Positions 37,480-49,880 of a stretch of DNA of 64,000 nucleotides are shown here, in pieces. The stretch is from Cyathus striatus (Eukaryota; Basidiomycota; Agaricomycetes; Agaricales; Nidulariaceae), in contig JAOVFP010000011.1 of the NCBI GenBank assembly GCA_025738555.1, positions 4,402,001-4,466,000 of the forward strand, given 5' to 3'. The notes beneath the pieces are model-generated. The model saw only the letters and a program-made list of their open reading frames with translations. It made no database searches and was not told where the DNA came from. Position 1 is the stretch's first letter. Each line of letters begins with the position of its first letter. A program made the translations under genes and the position numbers.

Positions 37480-40400
37480 ATGTCTAGTTCTCAACTTCAG
37501 CAACCTCTCCCTCCGGGAAATCTAACCTTGGCCTCAAAAAATCTCTCTGCCTCCTCGCTCAAGGATCGCTTGTCCAAGCTCGCCCCGCCACTCCCTAACC
37601 CAGTCGCAGCTTTTCACGATGTCGAGTGTGTATTTCTTCACATTATATATATTATAACGAAGGGTTGACACAGCAGCACAGGTTCGTCCCGGCGAAAATA
37701 CCGCGGAGACGACGGTTGCAGATGATGGCTGTTGCGGCCTGGTCGTGCATGATTGTCATTACGACGTGCTCATTTCTTATTTTATGGTACGTTATCTTTC
37801 TGTCTAACTTGACATTATTCGGTTTCATTTTGTGCGCGCCCCACACCCCACGTTCCGTCATTCCTCCTATCACTTTACCTGTTCCGCCTTCATATGCTGA
37901 ATCGATCCGTGCCTTTAGTTCATTCCCCCCATTATGGCCTTTCATAGCCATATACGTCATATGGATGCGGTTCGACACTAAACCTGCGAAAGGTGGAAGA
38001 ATGAGCATGTGGTTTCGTTCGTTGAGCTTTTGGAGATATTTCGCGGACTATTATCCTGCGTCGTGCGTGTTTCTGTTCTTTAACAATGGGTATATGCTAA
38101 CGCTTTAGGGTCAGGTTTCTGAAGGTACACTCTAGCATACCTACTAACTACAGCCAAATCTAAATCACTATTCAGGAAGCAGATCTTCCACCAGACAGGC
38201 CCTACCTCTTCGGGTACCACCCACATGGTCCGTCCTCCTGCTCTCTTTTCTTCATCCCACTTACACTCCAACAGGAATAATCGGCATGGGTGCCCTCGCA
38301 ACGTTTGCAACTGAAGCCACAGGCTTCTCAAAAGCCTTTCCCGGAATAAAACCTCACCTCCTAACACTTACCACGAATTTCCACATGCCATTCTACAGAG
38401 ACATCCTTATGGCTCTAGGAGTTTGTTCCGTCAGTAGGAGAAGCTGTAGCCATATCCTTTCACAGGGCGCTGGGAGTGCGATAACGATTGTGGTTGGTGG
38501 AGCTGCGGAGAGTTTGAGTGCGCATCCTGGTACGGCAGATTTAACGCTCAGGAAGAGATTGGGGTTTATTAAGCTTGCGATCCGGCATGGGTTTGTTACT
38601 CCATTCATTTTATTGGGTGATGCCTGATGAAATTGCAGAGCGGATCTGGTGCCGGTGTTCTCATTCGGCGAAAACGACATATACGAGCAAATGCCAAATG
38701 ATAAAGGAACATCGGTGTACGAGCTACAGAGAAAGTTCCAAATGCTATTTGGGTTCACATTGCCTCTTTTCCATGGGAGAGGGTTGTTGAACTGTGAGTG
38801 CTTTCTTTTCTTTCTGTTTTTGCTTTTGTCAGGAGGAGCTGCAACTGCGTACTTGACTGGAGAAAAGTGACATATGTTGCCTTGCCGGTAGCCTAGGGTA
38901 CCAATAGTGATTCTAGGTATCTCTCTCCAGCGAGTAGTCATCTACTCTGACTGAAGGTGGATGCTGCGTATTGCAACTTTCGGCTCTCAGACATCGCGAC
39001 GGGGATGTGAAGCCATACTATCTTTGCAATAGTGCCACGAAAGTTGGTTACCTTTCAATTATCAGATCAGCGAGTCTCCCGCGAATAAGAAGCTAATTCC
39101 CAGAGGTGTTCTTTTCTACGATTGGGATATGAAGGACCCTATGTCCAGGGGCATTCTGTTATGGAGCAGGCACAGGACTGTGCTTTTCTCTGAAGAGCGA
39201 CGATCAGCGTGGATGGTAGTTCCTCCAGATGCCTTTGATGTTATTCATAATCTCGCTTCATTGCCTACTGAACGCGATGAGAGGAAGGACCTGTCTGCAT
39301 CATGCTGTTCGTACCGCGGGTTATGGAGCGGTCTTAAGCAAAGGATAATCTTAGTATCTCATCACGAACGTGAAATGTGGAGCTGGTGGTCATGTAACGC
39401 GGCGATTTTAACCATTCAACTTGTTCCACGTTTTGGATACTGAAAGCGTACCAGGCATATACCCTCGTCGTCTTGATCTAGCCACCTTTGTTTTCTCTAC
39501 AACCCTTTAACTTTTTCATGAGTATTATGCTGGTACTGACGTTGACCTCTTACCAGATAACCTTGGACTTATGCCATATAGACGACGGATAGTATCAGTC
39601 AGTGAGTATCTTGTTCTTGCTGCGCGCTGAAGGGAATCACCCGCCTCAACTGCGGAGCGGCTTCCACAGACTCTTCGTTGTTCTACCCTTAAGTGGCTGA
39701 CAATCCTTTGTTACAGTTGGTAAACCCATCCACGTCACAAAGTGCGATAAGCCAAGTCTGGAAGAAGTCATGGAGGTGCAAAAGAAATACATCGAGGAGT
39801 TAACTAGGTATGTCGACGTTTCACATGCGCTGTCTCCTTTTCCTTTTCTCTTTGTTCCTTTCTCCTGCTACCATGTTCAGCATGGCACCTTTTTTGTTGT
39901 TCGCACATGATATCGTTGCAGCATGCTACTATTCTTCTTCATCCCTAGCCCGCTTCCGTCAGTGCCCTTGCCATCCTCTGTGGCGCCTTCGTATCATGTC
40001 CGTCGCTATTCTTTATTCTGTGCATTCGGCGCTGTGCACTTCTCTGCTTGATTTTGAGCACGGAACCTTGAGGGCCGGGTACATTTACCCCTATCGCGCC
40101 TTCTAGCTGTATTGTTGCTCCACGCCCTCATGGTGGAGTTCATTTTTCTGGTTTATGTTTTGAAATAAACCAGTTCAACTACTTATGTCAGCTATCGTTA
40201 TCGATTGTCTAACCCGCTTGTCTTACGTGGGCTCCAACGGATAATTCAAAATGTGTATCGTCGACTTGATCTCCGGTGTCTGATCGTGCACGCTGCAACA
40301 CAGGTCGATCATGTTGATACTGTGTCTATCTCTGTCATTTTGTTCTATTCTTATCTCTTTCATATTTATTTTGGAGATCCGTGCGTCCCTATACTAGTAT

Positions 40401-40801
40401 GGCGCGCGCCTACACCTTACGTTTCTACGATGATTTTTCAGTCATTTATTGAATTTTTGTCACTGACATGCGTTTCGCGGTTGTCTCGGAACGTCGCGAC
40501 ACGGAGGTCCACGCTCTCTGCGCTGTTTGAATTCTTTTCATTCATCAACACGCGAACCAGCCTCCAGAATACCATTCATCTGTTTCGGGGTACGTTCCGT
40601 CGTTTTGGAACGACATTACACCAAATACTATGCTAGCGACGGAAATCCGTGCTCGTCGCTAGTCTTACCAATCTCTTTATCGTTTTGTTTGGGCTTTACT
40701 GCAAACGTACTGATGCTGTGATCGCTTTTTTTAGGATATGGAACACGTACAAAGATGAATTCGCGAAGGCGCGCGTGCGAGAGCTTAAAATCGTAGACTA
40801 A
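37480..40801 (+). CDS. DGA1: Diacylglycerol O-acyltransferase, DGAT2 family
   Basis: Exons join in frame to about 385 residues. After a Ser/Leu-rich N-terminus come FVPAKIPRRRRLQM and a hydrophobic hairpin (AVAAWSCMIVITTCSFLILW), the motif RYFADYYP, the family signature GYHPHG (split by an intron after HPH), NFHMPFYRDILMALG, VGGAAES, PVFSFGENDIYEQ, FHGRG, NLGLMPYRRRI, GKPIHV and a C-terminal YKDEF segment ending at 40801. It transfers an acyl group from acyl-CoA to diacylglycerol, the last step of triacylglycerol synthesis at the ER and lipid droplets. Two introns are far longer than usual: about 38796-39558 and 39809-40732, against about 50 nt elsewhere. They split conserved motifs, so they are real interruptions. 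The GYHPHG active-site histidine motif and all other motifs are intact. Confidence 0.9.
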
Positions 40802-41394
40802 ACTATTAACTGTCTTTTGGCTCCACCTTTGTCCGTCTGTAACATACATGCATTCGGTCTGGCTTCGCGCGGAGCAGAATGTTTGTCTTACCCATTCTTG
40901 CTACCATAGTCAGAGCCAGATATGTCTCTCGGCGTTGCGAGAATTTTAAAGTAAGGGGTTGCAGAATGCCGTTGCGAAAGGATAGTGCAAATCATTGCAG
41001 AATAGGAAACATTTACGAAGTACGGTACTTTGGTAGGCTGCACTTAATTATCATGTACCACGATTAGAATAAGGACTCTTCAGGTGGGCATTAACGGTGT
41101 AGAAGCATGAAATTCGTTTTATTTCAACATGAAGTCCGTAAGTCCATTGCCTAGAAATACATCTATTTTAGATCATTGTACATAGTAGTCCGTTGCAATG
41201 CCGTGCTCCCTACGACCAAAAAGTAAATATAATAAAATTTCAAGAAATCGAGCAGGTATATATAGTCGATCGAAAGGAAGAAATATTAATAAAGGAGTGT
41301 AACTCTGAAGTACTTAGCTAACGAAACGAGATGCCAACTGAGTGCGATGATGTCTATATATACTTAAAAATAAATGCCTTTACTAAAATGGCGA
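40802..41394. other. Convergent intergenic region, 590 bp
   Basis: Lies between the 3' ends of DGAT2 and the NRPS-like gene. AT-rich, with no gene. Confidence 0.5.
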
Positions 41395-44300
41395 TTAACA
41401 ACATTCTTTATCTGTTCGTTTCAGAGACCTTAGCGAGCCTTTCCAGCTGAACCAGGCAGGTTGACATTGGCATTCAGGGCATCTCTGGCGTTGAGCTGTT
41501 AGTCTCGAGACGCATCTAGAAAGTATAGTTAGCTTTAGAGGTCGATTACAAGTTGATTGACACGTACGGTGCACAAAATACATGGCCGCAGCTTGCCACA
41601 GTGGTGCTACTGGGAATTTTGGTACATATAGAGCAGAAATGTTTTTCGCTCGAGCTTGTATCAGAAACTGTCCGCAAGCTCATCATGGATGGGTGGCACT
41701 TCTTTTCCCACTTCCTTGCAGGCCAACCGATATAAACCCTGCCTGACTCAGCGACCTCGCCCGAAGTGAGGAGCGTATGTTCGCATAGCATACTGCCATC
41801 TTCCATTGATGCGCCTGAGAGTAAACGGGATCCGGATCTAAGTGCGGAGCTGGAAAAAGGATTAGGTTCAGACCAAATTTCATGAGGAGGAAAACGTACC
41901 CATTCCCGAGTTTCAGTCTGTTAAGAGAAAAATTGCCTCGAGAATTTATGTGCGCCACCACTGAGCAGTCATCGAGGTTAACGTTGTCCCCAAGCTATGC
42001 AAACGTCATTACCCTGAATACTATGAGTATAAAATATAATATACCTCAACCAGGTCAGGCTCAGTCATCAGACCTGTCCGTCCACCTGCGAATATATTAC
42101 AGTTTTTGCCAATCTTGGCACCCAATGCACGAAGGTACCAAACCACATAGACGGAGCCAGCGATTAGGCCGAGTGCACTACCATTACCGTATCCCTTGAA
42201 AAGGATCCGGGAAACGACTTGATGAAGTTGCCAACGCTGATTATAACTGGAAGTATCCCAATCGTAGCGTCCTTCTTTGCGTGTCCCAATAATCACAACT
42301 TTGGTGACGATCACCCACAATATGGCAAGGACAGCTTGCACATTTAAAACGATGATAAAGCATACCGAAATCATTCCATACAGCACCACTAGCCGGTACC
42401 AGCTGGGCCGCAGAAGTTCGTGGAGCTTAATAAAGGAGTGTGAGTGCTGGAGAATGACCGCCGCGGACACTGCACTGATCGACCAGTAGGCAGCGGATAG
42501 CGCCGCAACAGCGAGGTTGATCAACAAAATGAGAGGATATGGATATATAAAGTAATCTGCTTCTCGCTTATAAAAGGCTCTGGCAAAAGGTGTAGTGGTG
42601 TCATCCTTCTCAGGATTAGCTTCGGTCGAACCTCTTGAGAAGCAGACTGCCTCTCCGTTTTCTAATGATAGATATCAGAAACGCATCCATGCAAGTTAAT
42701 AAAAATAACAGACCATTTCCTAGCCAGGTGGACCCTGCCTCATAGACACCATTTCGCCTTCCTAATGCCCCAGATCCCATGACTGCTCGGCGTCCAACGC
42801 GGGTCCCTGGAAGAAGAACAACACGATCCGCAATCATTGCTGGAGAAACAACTCAGCTTCGTGAGCGGGGTTATAATCGTAAAATGCTTACCACCGTCTT
42901 CCACAACTATCTTCCCTGAGCCGAGAGAATCGGTCGTGAAGAATTCTGAGCGAGAACCAAAGACAACATTATCTCCTATTTCTAGTAGCTCTGGATCAAG
43001 ACAGTATATCCCAGATCCGGGCCAGTAAACATGCTTTCCGATTTTTGCACCCATAGCACGATATATAACCTAAAGGGATGATCAGACGAGGACAAAACAG
43101 CTATGTTAAGAGTACTGACCGAGACAACTTCATAATGAGTTCCTAACAATGCACACGCCCTCTTGAATACATCTTGTGATAGCAAAGAAGAGCTGATATA
43201 TCTTCGCAGCAGCACCAACTGTGTCATTTGTTCTGCAGGTCCCTCTCTGTTAAGGCCGAAGGCTCGCTTGACAATGATGCCTAGTGCAAGTTGTACAAGG
43301 GGCGTACAGATAGCTCGTATAATCCTAGAGAAGCCATGGAAAAGGATGCGACGAGGGGAGGAGAACCAATGAATAACGGACTCGACAGCGTTAAGACCAT
43401 CGTTAGCAATAGTTGTCTCGTCAAACATAAGTAATAGAGCGAAACACCAGGGCAAATCTGTTTAGAAGGGATTAAGGCCCTCTCCACACTGAAATATTAA
43501 GTAACGTACATGAAATGACGGTGACCAGTAGGATGACGGGCCAAGCAACAAATAATTGGAGAGTCCAATGTGGTTTGGCGATTAAAGTGCGATTATAAGC
43601 CGAGAACGATGGAGGAGATGGTGCATCATGAGAAGATGCATGAGGTCCGTAAACGAGACCGTCCGGAATAACAGCACCAGGGGATATTTGTGTATATGTA
43701 TTGATTGTAGCACCACGGCCGATGACAATATTATCCAGGCGGAAATGGCCATCTCGTTCCACACAGAAACCGCGGACTAGCGCTGTATCTATTCTACACC
43801 CATCACCTATGTTCAGGAGATCGTATTCGCCCAGACGCGCTTGCTTGTCAATATGAACATCCTTTCCAATCTTCGCGCCTAATAATCGATAATAAAGAAT
43901 TTCCATTGAAGGGTGAATAGAGAAGATTCCTCGACCGGAAGATCTGTTTAACATATTCAGCGTTGAGCACACGTAGTTAACCCACTACACATACCTGAGT
44001 GATTGATTAACTAACCACCAGCGCAAATGGTACGTCGACCACCTGAAGTACACGTGAGACGCGGGAAATATTAAAGACATGATTTACTCACATAGGATAT
44101 GTCCCAGGTTTATATTTACCAATAACTACCCATTTGAACACAATAGCAGCTATCGGAGAAACAATTCGAGATGCTAGCCTTGCACCGATAATCGCCAGTA
44201 TTAGAGTACCCATCCTTGCAAAATAAGTATGATTGATTGCCTGGGCCAAGTAAGCCAACAAATACAACAATGTTGCCCCTGTAGAAAGGTTGAAACGCTA

Positions 44301-47192
44301 ATTATTTAATATAAAAGATACAACACACATGTCATCGCGGTTTTGAGCGGGTAAAAGAATATGAATGGGAGAGCTTGAATTATCATAACCAGTGGGTGGG
44401 TCTGTCCACGCTTTCCCAGCGATTTAGGCGACGCGGATTCTCCCCGCCCGGCTTCGTAATCGTAAGGAAGAGTAAAGGCCGTGACAGACGTAGCAGCAGA
44501 ATCGTGATACTTTTTCTCGTTGTCAGCAAGTTGAAACCTGTCGTCTTCAACCTCAATCAAAGTAGCAATTCCGGAAACCGTGCTATTCGTAAATAGCGCG
44601 GGCACGCTAAGGTTTACACCCGCTTGCTTGCGAATTTGATGTGCAAGCTTCCCAAGGAGCAGAGAGTTTCCGCCCAAGAGAAAGAAATCAGAAGAAGGGG
44701 AGATATGGGCGGGCTCGATATCTAATAGGTCTGATATGATGCTGCGTAGAAGAACTTCGTTCGGCGTCATCAAGGATGCACTTTTCAGAACAATTTCCTC
44801 CTCCATGCGAGCAAAGTCGACATTCCCAAACTCATCCTGGCAGAGTGGCGTCGAAAGTACGTGGAGTGCATCCGGGACAATGTAGCCAGGCAAAATCTGA
44901 GAAATTCGACGCTTTACCTCGGCTGAATCCAAATGGGGGTCTCTTGCCGAAATATAAGCCTCAATTGACCCGTGTCGAGAATGTGTAGCCACACTTTCTA
45001 CACCGCCTAAGCTAGCGATGGCTACTTCTATCGTGTGCAAGTCAACGGCAACTCTTCGAGCTGGAATTGGGTCCGTAAGAGATGCTTGAGCTTTGGGGGT
45101 TTCTGCTTCGAAATGGCGATCAATAGAAGACATGGAATCGCTAAATGTGCTGAAGCCAAGCCGCGTCGATAACTTTATTCGTAGATGCTTTCCCGCGCTG
45201 ATTTGGGTTATGAGAATAGGCACGATACAATACGAATCTATGCGTACCTGTTCTTGGGAAGGTCTTGCATATAGACAACAACAAAAGGCCATTTAGATGG
45301 ATGTAAATGATCTCTGAAGGGGCTGTCAACATCCAAATTCTCTTTCAATTGATAACATAACCTACCTTAGCATGTCATGAAGCTGTTGCAGGCCTATACG
45401 GGGCTTATTGGGCACAGGCACGACGACAACCCCAATTGCTTCTTGAAGAACATCGTGTTCAACAGCAAACGCGAGGACGTTCTGGAACGTGAAATAAGCA
45501 ACTGAGCTCAAAGAGAAGTTAGATACAAGTGGTTACCTTGACGTAATCCTTTGCAGCCGTTGATATGGCTTCCTCGACCTCAAATGGGGATATGACTTCT
45601 CCTCCTTTGTTGATGATTTCTTTGGAGCGCCCAGTGATGTATAAATATCTGAAGAAAAATGAACGCTAAAGTTAAATCCGACGTTGAATAAGATGAAACG
45701 TGCTCACCCATCCTCATCCAGGTAACCGACGTCACCAGAATCAAACCATCCCTCACTAGAGAAAGTGGATATGTCCAAGGGGACGTTTGGGTCTAGCGAA
45801 ACTTCATATCCACTAAAAGTAGGCAATCCGCGGACACAGACCGCTCCCGTTTCCCTTGGCGGAAGGGCATGTTCAATGTCCCGAGGATTCCGGATTGACA
45901 TGTGAGGACCACAGGCAATCCCAGAGCAACCAGGTCGATCAAGCTGGTAATTGACTGGTGGGGTGGCGATGGGCATGCATCTTTGGTCGAAGTAAGAGAG
46001 AAACCAAGAGAAGTCAAAATGGCTTCACGTACTCCGTCATTCCATAAGAAGGTAACACGACGGCACCCCCGAAAGTTTCCTTCAGCTGCACTGCGAGTGA
46101 AGGAAGCAAGCCTCCAGCCGCATTACAGATCATGCGTATGCTGAGGTCCTTCTCCGGATTAACGCCGTCGGGTTGAACCGAGAGGATAGCATGGTGGATT
46201 GTTGGTGCTGCATAATACCTGAAAAGTAATCAGATGTAAGCGACAGATTTTTTCAAGGCAGTAAACGTACCATGTGGCCTGAAACTCCTGTGCTAGATTC
46301 CAAAAGGCCATCGCGTCGAAACCAAAGCACATGATGGCGCTTCCCCGGAGAGGATAGGTGCAAGAAGATTCCGGACGATACCTCCGACATGGAATAGAGG
46401 CATCAGGTTCACTAGTTATATTTAGACATTACATAAACCCAGTCTGGAAAATCGCCACGTACTATTAATGTCGTCCTCTCTAAGGTTCCAAGACTGTACA
46501 ACAGACCACGTGCCAATGACCAGTGTCCGAAGTGGATATGGAACAACTTTCTTCTTGCCGCTGGTGCCAGACGTATGTAGAATGAGTGAAATGTCCGCTA
46601 ACTTATGAGGCTGCGAAGGGACAGGCGATCCTCTGGACATCTGCGAGCCTTGCATTAACGACATGTCGAAGAGTCCTGTTGGCCCAGTCGAACGTTCTTC
46701 GACAAAAATTACGTCACAATTCAACTCGTCTTGAAGGGTCTTCAATTCGAGACGCTGCTCTGCGGCCTTAGTTGTTACTATGGCCTTAACCCCCAGCCGT
46801 CTCGCATCCTCCTTGAGCTCTGCAGCAGTGCAACTTTCGTTGACCGGGGCACATGTGTGATAGCATGCAATGGATAGAATAGCAACTGCATTTTCCGGGC
46901 CAGTAGGCAAGACAACCATGACGCGATCGTTGGGTGAAAATGGACGCGGTAATTTGAAATGCGGTAGTATGAAGCTTGAGATGAAGGAGCGAAGTTGGTC
47001 ATGGCAAAGTGGTGGGCGAGAGCAATCAGGAGAATAGATGGCAGGTCGAGAGGATGAGCATAGACAATCAAGCAAAGTGTTGATGCGGCCATGGGTGATT
47101 AGACGTGCAGCAATAACCTCCCCCAATGAAAAATTGTCGGGACCACTTGGAATGTCTCGTAAAAATTCGAGTGGGGCGGCCATGGACTTCAA
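41395..47192 (-). CDS. NRPS-like enzyme: adenylation, carrier, three membrane/beta-helix modules and C-terminal RING finger
   Basis: About 17 exons with ordinary splice sites encode roughly 1,640 residues. The N-terminal half is an acyl-CoA-ligase-like adenylation domain: HTSGTSGKKK, MPLFHVGGI, YGMTE, GYLYITGRSKEIINKGGE and PKNSAGKHLR (catalytic Lys). A carrier domain follows, with phosphopantetheine serine in FFLLGGNSLL. The C-terminal half alternates hydrophobic segments with three left-handed beta-helix modules, each opened by a GAKIGK motif (about 43880, 43050, 42110), the layout of the Pls/PosA-type NRPS terminal region (TIGR02353). The last exons add a C3HC4 RING finger (CSIC, CGHVFC, APC, CPEC). 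An apparent one-base deletion in a C-run at 46343-46346 breaks the frame between APILSG and the downstream MCFGFDAM region. The product is unknown; by analogy it should adenylate and tether a carboxylic or amino acid and pass it to a membrane-bound C-terminal unit. The start could also be Met 4. Confidence 0.85.
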
Positions 47193-49699
47193 CGACGATG
47201 CCGGATTGAAAAGAGGGAGAGCTCAAGGTGAAGTCAACCATTCTGAAATCGAAGCCTTTATTAGATTGCGAAGGCCCAAATGGAATCCATGGTAGGGACC
47301 GGGCCATGTTCAGAAACGGAGAACATCCAAATTGTGCCAACCACTGGAGCAGCGAACGAACCAAACCAGGCAGGGGCGGAGTGATATCTTGAATAAGGAA
47401 ATAGCACTTCTAGCGAGACTGAAAACAAACAGTGACGTGCTCTTCTCTATCAGCGATGGAGACGCGCTCAGAAGCACGCGTATACGCGTCAAGTTAGGGA
47501 TTGGGTCGCTGATCTGTCGAATTCGCATTCTTCCTGCCATCATGATTCGTTTTGACTTTTCACGAAGAAACTTGACTAGCCGGGCGCCTTCAGAAGATCG
47601 GACTCTATGATTGCTTTGTGCTTTAGCATCTGCTACCTACTGTTGTTGAGCCTCTAGTAAGTCAGTGAGAATCTGAAGTACCGGAACCGATTTGACCTAC
47701 AAAAAGTGGTGGTTATTGTGGTGTTCGACCCGGCTTGGCGCTCTGATTTAGAAGTTTGATAGGACACGAAACTTTTAGCAAGTCTGAAATACCAATGCCC
47801 GATGAAGACAATGCATGCGATGCTATGGTCTGTGAAGTTGTGTTAACTCGACGCTCTGGACAGCAGGGTTGAGTGACTAAACATCCGTAGCGGTTCTGTG
47901 GCCTGCGGGCGCGGTTTGGGGTCCAACGGCTTCTAAGTCAAACGAGGATCAATAAAGGCGCCACCTAACCTGATGGAGCTGTCACAAGTTAAGATCTTTC
48001 TCGCAACGATCATCGTCGCGACTCGCTTGTATAATTTTCAGCATGGTCATAAATTCTTGCAGCATGCAATCCATATATTTCGTTGTCTAAATCACTTATC
48101 ACCATTTGATACCACTCCATTGTACAAAAATAAATTCGATCTTAGTCTCGTCTCAGCAACACACCAACCTGAGCCTCAACGTGTCTGACTCAGTACAGTA
48201 TACCGGACGTTCAGTTTGATAGCACACAGCATTGGCTTGTTTATTTGCTGAATACTAACCGTAAGCCCGTAAGCAACATGTGAAGCTTTGGGCTAACCAT
48301 TTCTCCGCGGTAACTTACACCCACAAAAGGAGTACCTCTTATGTTTGATCTATCACGCCAACGCCGTGTTCATGGAATATTTCATGATTCTAATTATACG
48401 AGGTCAGGGTGTTGAGCAGGTGACCGTTTGTGTAATTTTTCGAGGTCCTATTTTCAAAATTACTTCACATGACGAACCAAGAATCAGTTGCAGAAAAACC
48501 TTGAATGCATGAATTTTGATGAGTAACAACCAGCAGTTACACAAAACTTGTGCCTGCACAGTGTAGTGTAAAGCCAACTAGCCGAGTGGATAATTGCAAG
48601 GGTTATGTGTTCCAACGGAATACATACAGTTGACATCCAGTACATATGGTGCTCTTCCAGTTTCAAGTTCACGAGTGCTATTTTTAAAATTTGCCAATAC
48701 TGACTAGGTCTCGACGGGATCCCTGATAACATTTTTTTGTGTTATTTTTAAATTCGAGGCATTTTAGACTGTGGAGCACACTTTCTCAATTGCCCGTTTA
48801 CCTCTATCAAGGCTCATTACCGGGACGTTACCCCTTGCCATCTTTCCGATGTTCACGTCTCATTGTTGAAAGCGGTTGTCTGAGAAATATATGGTCAACT
48901 TGAACCTGTAGGCTGGACCGAGTAACGACGGGAACGGAAGGATTTCGAGAAGAACCAATTCACGCTGCACGCCATCTTTAAGACGTGGCAATTCTCAATA
49001 AAAATCACGGTAGATAGCAAATGCGACTTACGAGCTGCATGGCATCCCAATACAACGGGAAATGCTCTCTCGATACATCATCATAGACATTTGAAAAAGC
49101 GGTTAGTACCCCGCAGATCGTCGTGTCGCTTAACCTGTGAGGTTAGTGCCTCACCAGCATTCCACTTTATATGTTAAAAATAACATAGGATCATCGAAGC
49201 GTGGAGCACGAAGCGTTTGAGATAATAGCTAAGATGGCCCCATTCCCCCCTGATAAAGCAACCACACTATGCCAGAGGTCTCCGATACCGATACGCGAGC
49301 CTTGTGAATGGTACTATTGCGCGAACAGGAGTTTGGCGAACGATATGAGCCAGTTCACGGTGGACCATAAAATGGGGAAAGGTTCGACTGGTGGAAACGG
49401 AAGTTGGGGCCGTTCGAATCCGACACTAGAAGATCTAGCGCAGGTTCAAAAGGAAATGAGCGCGAGTCGGACTTTAAGTGGGAATAAAACAGAACTGCAT
49501 GAGATTAACATAAATCACCGTCCGAGGAGCTTATTATCCTGCGAAAAGCACTGTGAGCTGCGTGGGCAGAATGGTATAACTGAGGTCCTATAGATAACAT
49601 GGGTGGGATTGCACAACGTTATGAAATCGATGAAATGGTAGCCGGAACGTGGTTTAGAAGGATAGCTGACCAAAACCAGAAATCACGCTAACATGAATG
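47193..49699. other. Intergenic, 2.5 kb
   Basis: Promoter of the NRPS-like gene (about 47200-47600), then non-coding DNA. Frames such as 49201-49593 (plus, 130 codons) have no domain and no exon partners. No transposon motif is recognised. Confidence 0.5.
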
Positions 49700-49880
49700 G
49701 TCAGCTATTTCTGAAATGTGCCCAGCAGTACCTATCTAGCTTCTTCTGAAAGAGCAAGATGACCAACTATTTCTAAATTCTACCCGGCAGGACCTATCTA
49801 GCTTCCTCACCAGGAGCAGGACGGTCAGAGTTATTTCTGAATTCTGCCCAGCACCACCTTTCTAGCTTCTGCTCCAGGAT
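49700..49880 (-). repeat. Three tandem copies (about 62 bp) of the thioesterase gene's 3' end
   Basis: On the plus strand, three units read TCAGCTATTTCTGAAATG.., ACTATTTCTAAATTCTAC.. and AGTTATTTCTGAATTCTG.., each followed by a CTTTCTAGCTTC or CTATCTAGCTTC block. The units start near 49700, 49761 and 49823. The third is the coding end of the thioesterase gene (EARKVVLGRIQK and stop); the two others lie past the stop codon and have lost the frame. Confidence 0.75.

Noticed and set aside
38393..38941. 182-codon minus-strand frame inside DGAT2
   Set aside because: Antisense of a conserved coding exon; no domain.
49201..49593. 130-codon plus-strand frame
   Set aside because: Low-information composition without motif; no plausible promoter or introns; likely chance.
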